Shown here: piece by piece, positions 53,437 to 64,000 of the stretch | Numbering within the stretch: the first letter of the stretch is position 1 | Layout of the letters: every line of letters starts with the position of its first letter | Origin: Pelagibacteraceae bacterium AG-439-F23 | GTDB lineage: Bacteria; Pseudomonadota; Alphaproteobacteria; Pelagibacterales; Pelagibacteraceae | DNA length: 64,000 nt | Assembly: GCA_003212415.1 (NCBI GenBank) | Contig: QCPT01000002.1 | Coordinates: forward strand, 1-64,000 | Reading direction: 5' to 3' | Position numbers and translations under genes: made by a program | The notes under the pieces: generated by a model | Told to the model about the DNA's origin: nothing | The model's input: the letters and a program-made list of their open reading frames with translations, nothing else | Database searches by the model: none

Positions 53437-55508
53437 TGTTTAAAGTATATAAGAAAGAAATAGAAGTAGCAGGAAAGAAAATAAGTTTAGAAACAGGTAA
53501 GGTAGCAAGACAGGCAGACGGAGCAATCATCGCTTCATGTGGTGAAACAGTTATTTTAGCAACAGTGGTAGGAGCAAAAAAAGTAAATCCAGATATGGAT
53601 TACTTCCCATTATCAGTGAACTATCAGGAAAAATATTATGCTGGTGGAAAAATACCAGGCGGTTATTTTAAAAGAGAAGCAAGACCAACTGAAAGTGAAA
53701 CATTAATCTCAAGATTAATTGATAGACCAATCAGACCTTTATTTCCTGATGAATTTAAAAATGAAGTTCAATTATTACCAACAGTAATTTCATATGACAA
53801 AGAAAACCAACCAGATATTTTAGCAATTACTGCTTCATCAGCAGCACTAGCTATCTCAGGAATGCCATTTATGGGACCTGTAGGTGCATCCAGGGTAGGT
53901 TTTGTTAATGGCAAGTATATTCTTAATCCATCAAAAGCTGAATTAGAAAATTCAAATTTAGATTTAGTTGTAGCAGGTACTAAAGATGCAGTGCTTATGG
54001 TTGAGTCCGAAGCAAATGTTTTAACAGAAGAAGAAATGTTAAATGCAGTTAAATTTGGACATAAAGGCTTTGTTCCAGTAATCGAAATGATTGAAGAACT
54101 TGCAAAAGAATGTAGAAAGCCCGAATGGACTGTTGAGAAAAAAGATTTATCTGAAGTTAAACAAAAACTTCAGGAAACTTTTACGGAAGACTTAAAGAAA
54201 GCTTTTGCTACAAGAGATAAGCAAGATAGATCAAATCAAATTTCAGAGATCACTGATAAAGCTAAAAAACTTTATGAAGAAAGTGAAAATTATTCTGATC
54301 TAGATGTAAGTGCAGAGCTTAAAAATCTTGAAAAATCTATAGTTAGAACAGACATTCTTAAAAATAAAAATAGAATTGATGGTAGAAGCTTATCAGATGT
54401 AAGACCTATATCATGTGAAGTTGGCGTTTTACCAAGAGCTCATGGTTCTGCTTTGTTTACTAGAGGAGAAACCCAAGCGATTGTTGTTACTACTTTGGGT
54501 ACATCTGATGATGAACAAAGATTAGAAAGTTTAGACGGACAACAAAGAGAAAGATTTATGCTTCACTATAATTTTCCTCCTTTTTCAGTGGGTGAAACTG
54601 GGAGAATTGGAACTGGAAGACGTGAAATTGGACATGGTAAACTAGCATGGAGAGCGATTAATTCTTCACTTCCTTCAAAAGAAAGTTTTCCTTACACTTT
54701 TAGAATAGTATCTGAAATAACAGAGTCTAATGGTTCATCTTCAATGGCAACTGTTTGTGGAGCATCTTTAGCATTAATGGATGCTGGCGTTCCAATTAAA
54801 GAACCAGTTGCAGGTATTGCAATGGGTTTAATTAAAGAAGATGATGATTTTAGTGTATTATCTGACATTTTAGGTGACGAAGATCATTTAGGCGATATGG
54901 ATTTTAAAGTTGCCGGAACCAAAGATGGGATTACTTCTCTTCAAATGGATATTAAAATTACAGGTATTACATTTGAAATTATGGAACAGGCTTTAAGCCA
55001 AGCTAAAGATGGAAGAATTCATATTTTAGGTGAAATGAATAAAGCATTAGATAAATCTAGGGCAGAAGTTGGTAAACACACTCCAAAAATGGAAAAAATT
55101 ACAGTTGATAAAAAAGATATCGCAGCTGTTATTGGCAAAGGTGGGGCAACAATAAGAGAAATTGTTGAACTTTCAGGTGCTAAAGTTGATGTTAATGATG
55201 AAGGTGTTGTAACAGTTGCAGCTCCTGATGAAGAATCTAGAAATAAAGCTATGCAAATGATTAAAGATATAACTGCCAAAGCTGAATTAAATAAAATTTA
55301 TAACGGGAAAGTTATGAAAATTATGGAATTTGGTGCATTTGTTAACTTTTTAGGAAAACAAGATGGACTTGTTCATATCTCAGAACTAGCTGATAAGAGA
55401 GTTGCTAAGGTAACAGACGTTGTCAAAGAAGGTGATGAAGTCAAAGTAAAAGTTATAGGATTTGATAGAGGGAAAGTTAAATTATCTATTAAACAAGCTG
55501 CTATTTAA
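53436..55508 (+). CDS. pnp: Polyribonucleotide nucleotidyltransferase (PNPase)
   Basis: Phosphorolytic 3'-5' exoribonuclease of the RNA degradosome. Two RNase PH-like domains (first with [25 protein letters not shown], second with [34 protein letters not shown]), the catalytic Asp region [29 protein letters not shown], a KH domain ([17 protein letters not shown]) and an S1 domain ([29 protein letters not shown]). Length 690 aa. The start with [14 protein letters not shown] matches the family N-terminus. Confidence 0.98.
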   Translation: MFKVYKKEIEVAGKKISLETGKVARQADGAIIASCGETVILATVVGAKKVNPDMDYFPLSVNYQEKYYAGGKIPGGYFKREARPTESETLISRLIDRPIRPLFPDEFKNEVQLLPTVISYDKENQPDILAITASSAALAISGMPFMGPVGASRVGFVNGKYILNPSKAELENSNLDLVVAGTKDAVLMVESEANVLTEEEMLNAVKFGHKGFVPVIEMIEELAKECRKPEWTVEKKDLSEVKQKLQETFTEDLKKAFATRDKQDRSNQISEITDKAKKLYEESENYSDLDVSAELKNLEKSIVRTDILKNKNRIDGRSLSDVRPISCEVGVLPRAHGSALFTRGETQAIVVTTLGTSDDEQRLESLDGQQRERFMLHYNFPPFSVGETGRIGTGRREIGHGKLAWRAINSSLPSKESFPYTFRIVSEITESNGSSSMATVCGASLALMDAGVPIKEPVAGIAMGLIKEDDDFSVLSDILGDEDHLGDMDFKVAGTKDGITSLQMDIKITGITFEIMEQALSQAKDGRIHILGEMNKALDKSRAEVGKHTPKMEKITVDKKDIAAVIGKGGATIREIVELSGAKVDVNDEGVVTVAAPDEESRNKAMQMIKDITAKAELNKIYNGKVMKIMEFGAFVNFLGKQDGLVHISELADKRVAKVTDVVKEGDEVKVKVIGFDRGKVKLSIKQAAI

Positions 55509-55517
55509 TTAATTCTA

Positions 55518-55542
55518 GGGGCACCTGGCAACAGAACGCCCC
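55518..55542. terminator. GC-rich hairpin with GCAA tetraloop after pnp
   Basis: GGGGC and GCCCC form the outer stem; inside, CTG-GCAA-CAG forms a second helix capped by a GNRA-type tetraloop, separated by a small internal loop. It lies 10 bp after the pnp stop, between convergent genes. No T-tract follows on either strand, so it may be an mRNA 3'-end stabiliser or a Rho-type end rather than a classic terminator. Confidence 0.5.
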
Positions 55543-55552
55543 TTAATAATTA

Positions 55553-55846
55553 TTAATTTAAAATAAAAATCAACAAATTGCTTAAAAAAGACATTGATAC
55601 AATAAAACCTATAAAAAAATTACAATACATAAATGAAACTGTTCGATTTCTAATTCTTCTTTTTCTTACAAAAATTTTATCATCAAGGTCAGAAATATCT
55701 CTTTTACCTAGAACCGGGTAATCATAAGTCCATCTCCATATAGAATTTCCATATCTTTTATCTGTACTGTTGTAATAAACTATCCAAGCAACTATATATT
55801 TATGAAAAAAATAAAGAATTATTAAAAGTATAATGTCTAAAATCAT
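55553..55846 (-). CDS. Small membrane protein of unknown function
   Basis: Protein of 97 aa with an N-terminal hydrophobic segment (about residues 2-22, LDIILLIILYFFHKYIVAWIV), a charged middle with WRWTYDYPVLGKRDISDLDDKIFVRKRRIRNRT, and a C-terminal membrane segment (about 72-96, FMYCNFFIGFIVSMSFLSNLLIFIL). I do not recognise a family. The gene is convergent with pnp and downstream of the fab genes (47 bp after the fabI stop), so it could be the last gene of that transcript. The balanced aromatic and charged middle region suggests it is real. Confidence 0.6.
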   Translation of the reverse strand: MILDIILLIILYFFHKYIVAWIVYYNSTDKRYGNSIWRWTYDYPVLGKRDISDLDDKIFVRKRRIRNRTVSFMYCNFFIGFIVSMSFLSNLLIFILN

Positions 55847-55893
55847 TTTAAGATTTTATTTTATTATAGAAATTTTAATTATAAAATTAAATT

Positions 55894-56679
55894 TTAAGTA
55901 ATATTTTTTGGGTCTGGCATTCCTACTTTGTTATATCCAGCATCCACGTAATGAATTTCACCAGTAACTCCACCTCCAAGATCGCTTAAAAGGTATAAGG
56001 CTGAGTTTCCAACATCATGAATATCAACATTTCTTTTTAAAAATGAGTGATCCTCGTTCCATTTATATAGAAACTTTGCATCCCCAATTGCAGAAGCCGC
56101 TAGAGTTTTAATAGGTCCAGCACTTATAGCATTAACCCTTATTCCTTTTGCTCCTAAATCTCTTGCAAGATACTTAACACTTGCTTCAAGTGCAGATTTA
56201 CAAACACCCATTACATTATAATTTGGAATAGCTTTGGTAGACTCATAAGTTAAAGTTAGCATGCTTCCACCTTCTTTCATTATTTTAGAAGCTTCTCTTG
56301 CAACTTCTGTAAATGAAAAACATGAAATTAACATACTTCTTAAAAAATTTTCTCTACTTGTATTTAAATATTCACCAGATAGTTCTGATTTATCTGAAAA
56401 AGCAACTGCATGAACAACAAAATCAATTTGTCCCCACTTAGCTTTTATATCTTCAAAAAGTTTTATTACTTCTTCTTTATTTTCAACATCACAACTAAAA
56501 GTAAGATTTGAATTTAATTTTTCTGCTAAGGGAATAACTCTTTTTTTAAGTGCATCACCAAGATAAGTGAAAGCTAATTCAGCGCCTGCTTCTGAAAGTT
56601 TTTGAGAAATACCCCATGCTATAGATCTTTCATTTGCAACGCCCATGATTAATCCTTTTTTGCCTTTCATTAAACTCAT
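55894..56679 (-). CDS. fabI: Enoyl-[acyl-carrier-protein] reductase (NADH) FabI
   Basis: Last reduction of each fatty-acid elongation cycle. The short-chain-dehydrogenase fold of the FabI type begins with GKKGLIMGVANERSIAWGISQKL, and the active-site Tyr/Lys lie in IPNYNVMGVCKSALEASVKYLARDLG (Y-x6-K). INAISAGPIKTLAASAIGD is the substrate loop. Length 261 aa. Fourth base before fabB's end; the operon fabA-fabB-fabI is common in Alphaproteobacteria. Confidence 0.97.
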   Translation of the reverse strand: MSLMKGKKGLIMGVANERSIAWGISQKLSEAGAELAFTYLGDALKKRVIPLAEKLNSNLTFSCDVENKEEVIKLFEDIKAKWGQIDFVVHAVAFSDKSELSGEYLNTSRENFLRSMLISCFSFTEVAREASKIMKEGGSMLTLTYESTKAIPNYNVMGVCKSALEASVKYLARDLGAKGIRVNAISAGPIKTLAASAIGDAKFLYKWNEDHSFLKRNVDIHDVGNSALYLLSDLGGGVTGEIHYVDAGYNKVGMPDPKNIT

Positions 56680-56682
56680 CGA

Positions 56683-57897
56683 TTATACTTTCTCAAATGC
56701 TAAAGTTGCATTTGTTCCACCAAAACCAAAACTGTTAGACATTATAGAATTTAGAGTAACATCTGTTTCAGTTTTAGTTATGATTGGAAATTTTTTAGCT
56801 TCATCATCCATATCACCTATATTAGCAGAAGCTGCTATAAAATTATTTTTCATCATGATTAAACTATAAATTGCTTCATGAACAGAAGCTGCACCCAACG
56901 GATGACCTGAAAGTGATTTAGTAGAACTAATTTTAGGCACATTGTCTCCAAAAGCCTCTCCTATTGCTTTTAATTCAGTAATATCGCCAACTGGAGTTGA
57001 TGTTCCGTGAGTATTCAAATAGTCGATTTTTTTATTTCTCATAGTAGCTAGAGCCATATTCATACATCTAACTGCTCCTTCTCCTGAAGGTGCTACCATA
57101 TCATATCCATCAGATGTTGCTCCATAACCAGTTATTTCTGCGTATATTTTAGCTCCTCTTGCTTTAGCGTGTTCATATTCTTCAAGAACTAAAACCCCAC
57201 CACCGCCAGCAATAACAAATCCATCTCTAGTTTTATCATAAGCTCTTGAAGCTTTTTCTGGAGTATTATTATACTTAGAAGATAATGCTGTCATAGCATC
57301 AAACATAGCTGTCATAGCCCAGTGCAATTCTTCACTACCACCCGAAAACATTATATCTTGTTTACCTGATTGTATTAGTTCCATCGAGTTTCCAATGCAG
57401 TGCCCACTAGTAGCACAGGCAGAACTCATTGTATAATTTATACCTTTGATTTTAAATGGTACCGCAAGAGTAGCTGAAGCTGTACTAGCCATGGTTCTAG
57501 GAACAATAAATGGACCCATAAGTTTTGGAGTTTTTGCTCGAGTTTTATCAGCAGCTACAATGACATTTTCTATTGACGGACCACCAGAACCCATAACTAT
57601 ACCAGTTTTAAAATTGCTAATATCTTTTTCTTCTAAACCCGAATCGGTAACTGCCTCTTTCATTGCTATATAATTATACGCTGAGCCAGATCCCATAAAT
57701 CTTATGGTTTTTCTATCTACATGATCTTCAAGTTTTATGTTTGGTTTACCGTGAATATGGCTTCTTAAATTATGTTCTTTATATTCTTCCGCAAAAGATA
57801 TTCCAGATTTTGAATTTAAAAGAGAATCATAAACTTCATTTTGATTATTTCCTAAACAAGAAACAATTCCAATTCCTGTAATAACTACCCTTCTCAT
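56683..57897 (-). CDS. fabB: Beta-ketoacyl-ACP synthase I (FabB)
   Basis: Condensing enzyme of unsaturated fatty acid synthesis. The nucleophilic Cys is in [16 protein letters not shown] (about residue 163), the two His are in [11 protein letters not shown] and [20 protein letters not shown], and the C-terminus ends [17 protein letters not shown]. Length 404 aa. Close coupling with fabA (one-base overlap) supports FabB rather than FabF, because the FabA product is the FabB substrate. Confidence 0.96.
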   Translation of the reverse strand: MRRVVITGIGIVSCLGNNQNEVYDSLLNSKSGISFAEEYKEHNLRSHIHGKPNIKLEDHVDRKTIRFMGSGSAYNYIAMKEAVTDSGLEEKDISNFKTGIVMGSGGPSIENVIVAADKTRAKTPKLMGPFIVPRTMASTASATLAVPFKIKGINYTMSSACATSGHCIGNSMELIQSGKQDIMFSGGSEELHWAMTAMFDAMTALSSKYNNTPEKASRAYDKTRDGFVIAGGGGVLVLEEYEHAKARGAKIYAEITGYGATSDGYDMVAPSGEGAVRCMNMALATMRNKKIDYLNTHGTSTPVGDITELKAIGEAFGDNVPKISSTKSLSGHPLGAASVHEAIYSLIMMKNNFIAASANIGDMDDEAKKFPIITKTETDVTLNSIMSNSFGFGGTNATLAFEKV

Positions 57898-58397
57898 TAT
57901 TTAAACAACCCCACTTTTAAACTTTCTGCTGAATATATTTTTTTGCCATCAGCTGATAATATTCCATTTGCTAAGCCTACAGTCGTTCCTTCTTTAATAA
58001 GTATCCTTTTCATATCAATTTCATATGTTGCCATTTTGACATTTTTAAGAACTTCTCCAGTGAATTTTACACTATTTACACCAAGTGCCCGACCTCTTCC
58101 TGGATTTCCTAGCCATCCTAAATAAAAACCGACTAGTTGCCACATAGCATCTAAACCAAGACACCCAGGCATTACAGGGTCTTCTTTAAAATGACAATCA
58201 AAAAACCAAAGATTATCTTTTATATCAAGTTCTGCTTTAATTATTCCTTTATTAAAAAAACCTTTATTTTCATTTATTTCAGTTATTCTATCAAACATTA
58301 GCATTGGTGGAGAAGGTAATTTTGCGTTTCCAGGGCCAAAAAGCTCACCATTCGCACAACTTATTAATTCATCGTAATTATATGACCCTTTTTTCAT
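57897..58397 (-). CDS. fabA: 3-hydroxydecanoyl-ACP dehydratase/isomerase FabA
   Basis: Introduces the cis double bond at the C10 stage. Catalytic His and Asp lie in [31 protein letters not shown] (His at about residue 68, Asp at about 82); other FabA segments are [10 protein letters not shown] and [18 protein letters not shown]. Length 166 aa. First gene of fabA-fabB-fabI, divergent from irr across a 72-bp spacer with an Irr-type half palindrome. Confidence 0.97.
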   Translation of the reverse strand: MKKGSYNYDELISCANGELFGPGNAKLPSPPMLMFDRITEINENKGFFNKGIIKAELDIKDNLWFFDCHFKEDPVMPGCLGLDAMWQLVGFYLGWLGNPGRGRALGVNSVKFTGEVLKNVKMATYEIDMKRILIKEGTTVGLANGILSADGKKIYSAESLKVGLFK

Positions 58398-58447
58398 AAA
58401 TTTTTATCCTTATTACTTGATATAATATCATTATAATATAGAAATTA

Positions 58448-58464
58448 TTTAGAATAATAATAAA
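58448..58464. promoter_or_regulatory. Weak Irr (ICE)-type site upstream of irr
   Basis: TTTAGAATAATAATAAA shares the first half-site TTTAGAA with the ICE palindrome TTTAGAA-N3-TTCTAAA and has two mismatches in the second half. It lies just before the irr start and between irr and fabA, so it could serve autoregulation (inference). Confidence 0.35.
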
Positions 58465-58469
58465 ATGCA

Positions 58470-58883
58470 ATGCGTTCTAGCACAGAATATATTGAAAAAC
58501 TAAGAAAATCAGGCTTAAGACCAACCAAGCAAAGGATTACAATTTGTGAGCTTTTGTTTAATACTGATAAAACATTTCATTTTACAATCAATGATTTAAC
58601 TAAAATTATAGAATTTAATTCTAACCAAAAAATTTCCTTAGCAACAGTTTATAATACAATTCACGCATTTCAAAAAAAAGGATATCTTAAAGAAATAGCA
58701 ATTAATTCAAGTCAAACTTATTTTGACACAAACATATCTGCTCACCATCACTTCTTTGATGAAAAAGAAAAAAAACTAATCGATTTAGAAGATGAAGATG
58801 TTTACCCAATCAAAATAAAAAAAACTATCCCAGGGAAAAAAATCAAATCAGTCGAAGTTCTTGTAAAAATCGATAAAATTTAA
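58470..58883 (+). CDS. irr: Irr-type Fur-family iron response regulator
   Basis: Protein of 137 aa. The winged helix is LRKSGLRPTKQRITICELLF and ISLATVYNTIHAFQKKGYLKEI, and the dimer domain carries the Irr-typical HHHFFDEKEKKLIDLED. Irr proteins in Alphaproteobacteria sense haem and control iron genes. Identification as Irr instead of Fur rests on this HHH motif, the absence of the Fur metal sites, and the conserved place beside fabA. ICE-like palindromes flank it on both sides. Confidence 0.88.
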   Translation: MRSSTEYIEKLRKSGLRPTKQRITICELLFNTDKTFHFTINDLTKIIEFNSNQKISLATVYNTIHAFQKKGYLKEIAINSSQTYFDTNISAHHHFFDEKEKKLIDLEDEDVYPIKIKKTIPGKKIKSVEVLVKIDKI

Positions 58884-58886
58884 TAA

Positions 58887-58903
58887 TTTAGAAATATTCT
58901 AAA
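58887..58903. promoter_or_regulatory. Irr (ICE) box, perfect palindrome, upstream of katG
   Basis: TTTAGAAATATTCTAAA is a perfect 7-3-7 palindrome and fits the iron-control element bound by Irr. It begins four bases after the irr stop and ends just before the katG -35 hexamer. Confidence 0.72.
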
Positions 58904-58906
58904 CTG

Positions 58907-58935
58907 TTGACATTACTTTAGAATAATTATAAAAT
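58907..58935 (+). promoter_or_regulatory. katG promoter (-35 TTGACA; -10 TATAAA or TAAAAT), probably leaderless
   Basis: TTGACA is a perfect -35 hexamer at 58907-58912; TATAAA (58928-58933) or TAAAAT (58930-58935) follows at 15 or 17 bases. The expected transcription start is at about 58941-58943, and the katG ATG is at 58943. No Shine-Dalgarno exists. The katG message should therefore be leaderless or nearly so. Confidence 0.6.
58917..58933. promoter_or_regulatory. Second Irr (ICE)-like box overlapping the katG -10
   Basis: TTTAGAATAATTATAAA matches TTTAGAA-N3-TTCTAAA with one mismatch in the second half. Its centre is 30 bp from the centre of the first box, about three helical turns, and it covers the -10 region, which suggests repression (inference). 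Confidence 0.6.
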
Positions 58936-58942
58936 TGGTTAA

Positions 58943-61585
<2,643 letters not shown>

Positions 61586-61601
<16 letters not shown>

Positions 61602-62344
61602 ATACAGTTTTTTCTTTTTTTAAATAAAACTTTTTTAAAGTTTAAGTTCAAAAGATCTAAAATTAATATATTTGATTTTAAATCTTTTCCTATATTTAAT
61701 ATTTTTTTTAAAACTTCGTTAGCTTGTATTGCCCCTATAATATTAGCTGTAGATCCCAAGATTCCTTCAGATTCACAATTCAACATATCATCAGATGGTT
61801 CTGATTGATAAAAACACTTTAAACAAGGGGTTTTTCTTGAATTAAAATCAAAAGAAAAAACATGACCATCAAACTTACTAATTGCTCCAACAATTAATAT
61901 TTTTTTTAATTTTAATGAAAATTTATTTAATAAAAATTTAGTTTTAAAATTATCGCTTCCGTCAACTATTATATCATATTTATTTATAATATTATTTAAA
62001 TTTTTGTTATTTGCTTTTTTATTATAAATTTTAATTTCAACTTCTTTATTAATTGAATTTAATATTTTTTTAACTACATCTACTTTGAATTTATTTACAT
62101 CTTTAGTTGTATAAAGAGTTTGTCTATGAATATTAGATAGGCTTATTTTATCGTAATCTATAATACCTATTTTACCTATTCCTGATCTTGCCAATAAATC
62201 AGCTACTGGACATCCTAGTCCGCCAACTCCAACTATCAATACTTTAGAATTAAGAATTTTTTTTTGTCCAATTGTTCCAATATTTTTTAATATTATTTGG
62301 CGTGAATATCTTGTTAAAGAATTTTTATTCAGATTTTTTTTCAT
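61586..62344 (-). CDS. HesA/MoeB/ThiF family adenylyltransferase
   Basis: E1-like enzyme that adenylates the C-terminus of a ubiquitin-like sulfur carrier (ThiS or MoaD). ATP binding is by VLIVGVGGLGCPVADLLARSGIGKIGIIDYDKISLSNIHRQTLY (about residues 34-77), with DIIVDGSDNFKTKFLLN as second signature. Cys pairs for zinc lie in TPCLKCFY and near the end in KNCICSNS. Length 252 aa; the C-terminal rhodanese domain of MoeBR forms is absent. Whether it serves thiamine or molybdopterin synthesis cannot be decided here. Overlaps dut by four bases. Confidence 0.9.
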
Positions 62345-62778
62345 TTACCAGTTGATCCAAAACCTCCTGGTCCTCTTAAAGTTTTTGGTAAATCTTCAAC
62401 TTCTTCAAATTCAGCTTTTATTATTGGCATTAATATCATTTGAGCAACTCTATCATTATTATTTATAATAAATTCTTCTTTTCCATGATTGAATAAAATA
62501 ATTTTTATTTCCCCTCTATAATCACTATCGATTGTTCCAGGCGTATTTAAAACACTTATGTTGGATTTAGCCGCAAGGCCTGATCTTGGTCTAATTTGAA
62601 CTTCTGTGTCTTCGGGAATTGCGATTGATATTCCAGTTGGAATTAATGCAGACTGATGTGGTTTAATATTAATTGGTTTTTCTATAAATGCCATTAAATC
62701 CATACCGGAAGATCCATCAGTTTTGTACTTTGGAAGTTGGACTTTAGAATTAAGTTTATTAATTAAAACTTTGACCAT
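62341..62778 (-). CDS. dut: dUTP pyrophosphatase
   Basis: Trimeric dUTPase that keeps uracil out of DNA and provides dUMP. All five family motifs are visible: SGMDLMAFI, PRSGLAAKSNISVLNTPGTIDSDYRGEIKIIL (motifs 2 and 3), NDRVAQMILMPI, and the C-terminal P-loop-like RGPGGFGSTG. Length 145 aa is normal. It lies between coaBC (four bases away) and the HesA/MoeB-like gene, and coaBC-dut is a conserved bacterial pair. Confidence 0.97.
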   Translation of the reverse strand: MVKVLINKLNSKVQLPKYKTDGSSGMDLMAFIEKPINIKPHQSALIPTGISIAIPEDTEVQIRPRSGLAAKSNISVLNTPGTIDSDYRGEIKIILFNHGKEEFIINNNDRVAQMILMPIIKAEFEEVEDLPKTLRGPGGFGSTGK

Positions 62779-62782
62779 TAAA

Positions 62783-63982
62783 TTAGTTCAAATTTTCTAT
62801 TACTCTATTAACAAGTTCTGACGCAACTAATGATTTACTCATTTTTTTAAGATTTTCATTTTTTTTATCTTTATAAAAAATTGAAATTTGATTTTCATTT
62901 GAATCAAATCCTATTGAATTGTCAGATACATCATTAGCTACTATCCAATCACAGTTTTTTTCTTCTAATTTCTTTAATGAGTTTTTTACTAAGTTATTAG
63001 TTTCTGCCGCAAACCCAATGGTTAATTTAGGTCTTAAAGAATTGTGTTTAGAAATATTTGCAAGAATATCAATATTTTTTTCTAAAGATAAATTAAGATT
63101 TTCCTTCTTTTTTATTTTTTTGTTTTCATAATTAATAATTTTGTAGTCAGCCACTGCAGCTGTAAATACTGCAACATCCGCTGGCAAGTTATTTATCGTT
63201 TGTTCAAACATTTCTTTAGCTGTATCTACTTTAATAAAGTTTAATCCAGATATTGGATCTAAATTAGTTTGTCCAGAAATAAGAGTTGTTTCAAAACCGT
63301 TATCTCTAAACGATTTTGCGATTTCGTATCCTTGTTTTCCGCTAGATTTATTAGTTATAAATCTAACCGGATCTATGTATTCTCGAGTTGGTCCGGCAGT
63401 TACTATAGCTTTATATTTTTTATTTTTTTTTCTATTATTAAAATATATTTCAATTTGTTTTATTATTTCATTTGGTTCTGTCATTTTTCCTTTGCCAAAT
63501 TCTCCACAAGCCATATCCCCTATTTCAGGACCAATTATTTTGTATCCAAAATTTTTTAATTTATCTATATTTTCTTTAGTTGATGGATGTTCCCACATTC
63601 TGACATTCATTGCGGGAGCTAAATAAATTTCTTTATCTGATGCCAATATTACGGTTGAAGCAAGATCATCTGATGAACCTGTGCTTAATTTTGAAATAGT
63701 GTTTGCCGTTATAGGAGCTACTAAAATTAGATCGGCCCATCTTGATAAAGAAATATGATCCATTTCCGATTCATTTTCAACACTAAAAATATCATCATAG
63801 ACTTTTTCATGTGAAAGAGACGATATAGATAGAGGTGTTACAAATTCTTTAGCACTTTTTGTTAATATTGTTTTTACTTGAACATTACTCTTTTTTAAAA
63901 TTCTAATAATCTCTAAACTTTTATATGCAGATATTCCTCCACATATAATCAATAGAATTTTCTTATTTGATAAATTAATCAT
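62783..63982 (-). CDS. coaBC: Phosphopantothenoylcysteine decarboxylase/phosphopantothenate-cysteine ligase
   Basis: Bifunctional CoA enzyme. The N-terminal FMN-dependent decarboxylase holds LIICGGISAYKSLEIIR, the active-site region DDLASTVILASDKEIYLAPAMNVRMWEHP and the Cys of GDMACGEFGKGKM; the C-terminal ligase holds VTAGPTREYIDPVRFITNKSSGKQG and KLTIGFAAETNNL. Length 399 aa is normal. With coaE at the left end of the window it supplies two points of the CoA pathway. The start codon is 18 bases from the right edge; the upstream promoter lies outside. Confidence 0.97.
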   Translation of the reverse strand: MINLSNKKILLIICGGISAYKSLEIIRILKKSNVQVKTILTKSAKEFVTPLSISSLSHEKVYDDIFSVENESEMDHISLSRWADLILVAPITANTISKLSTGSSDDLASTVILASDKEIYLAPAMNVRMWEHPSTKENIDKLKNFGYKIIGPEIGDMACGEFGKGKMTEPNEIIKQIEIYFNNRKKNKKYKAIVTAGPTREYIDPVRFITNKSSGKQGYEIAKSFRDNGFETTLISGQTNLDPISGLNFIKVDTAKEMFEQTINNLPADVAVFTAAVADYKIINYENKKIKKKENLNLSLEKNIDILANISKHNSLRPKLTIGFAAETNNLVKNSLKKLEEKNCDWIVANDVSDNSIGFDSNENQISIFYKDKKNENLKKMSKSLVASELVNRVIENLN

Positions 63983-64000
63983 CGTGCGAATTAAAATACT

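Noticed and set aside
63269-63626. Two overlapping plus-strand ORFs (96 and 83 aa) within coaBC
   Set aside because: Antisense shadows of the conserved CoaBC frame.

Overview
This window is a gene-dense, strongly AT-rich stretch of an alphaproteobacterial chromosome, and everything visible fits a small streamlined genome of the SAR11 (Pelagibacterales) type or a similar AT-rich marine lineage. The reasons are the Lys/Asn/Ile-rich proteins, spacers of a few bases or none, many overlapping genes, shortened versions of conserved genes, and classic alphaproteobacterial gene order around the replication origin. The exact clade cannot be fixed without a phylogeny. I see no phage, transposon, CRISPR array, rRNA or tRNA. 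No gene-free stretch exceeds 300 bases; the longest (about 283 bp) is the putative oriC.

Layout. 1-6519: left side of the origin: the end of hslU, then a GNAT-like protein, Smr, Tim44-like, FxsA, SecB and the leftward run ppsR-maf-aroE-coaE-dnaQ. 6520-6802: putative oriC, with DnaA boxes, a CtrA-like site and an AT-rich stretch. 6803-17280: right arm: hemE-hemH-hemG, rho, mnmE, mnmG, rsmG, parA, parB, with two parS sites inside mnmG and rsmG. 17277-21844: holA, lptE, leuS and a DUF3576 lipoprotein on the minus strand. 22061-25412: a porin with a strong terminator, a ThiE-like protein, a YggS protein, an L,D-transpeptidase, an OmpR-type winged-helix protein and a 39-codon arfA-like gene. 25402-31722: the minus-strand run grpE-dnaK-dnaJ-small membrane protein-dapB-nth-PfkB kinase. 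31759-42992: rdgB, a periplasmic LppC-like protein, rsmI, a BON lipoprotein, maeB, murJ, trpS, nfuA, a glucosaminidase, a polysaccharide deacetylase and a short tsaB. 43000-48882: fur-miaB-phoH-ybeY-lnt-metK. 48977-55508: nusA-infB-rbfA-rpsO-pnp. 55553-61159: a small membrane protein, fabI-fabB-fabA, irr and katG. 61152-63982: SH3-domain protein, HesA/MoeB-like, dut, coaBC.

How the genes work together. The window joins chromosome start functions (oriC, ParABS, DnaQ, HolA), translation and RNA processing (MnmE/MnmG, RsmG, MiaB, YbeY, NusA, IF2, RbfA, S15, PNPase), the heat-shock chaperones, haem synthesis with iron control (HemE, HemH, HemG, Irr, a Fur-family protein, KatG) and envelope building (MurJ, Lnt, LptE, FabA/B/I, porin).

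The most notable observations are: (i) a 91-bp-period duplication at the rsmG/parA junction that fuses a decayed ParA start onto RsmG; (ii) an ArfA-like ribosome-rescue mini-gene absent from the ORF track; (iii) an intrinsic terminator directly before the nusA Shine-Dalgarno; (iv) ICE/Irr-type palindromes around a likely leaderless katG promoter; (v) hemG in the place where many alphaproteobacteria carry hemJ; and (vi) divergent genes whose start codons share one ATGCAT.
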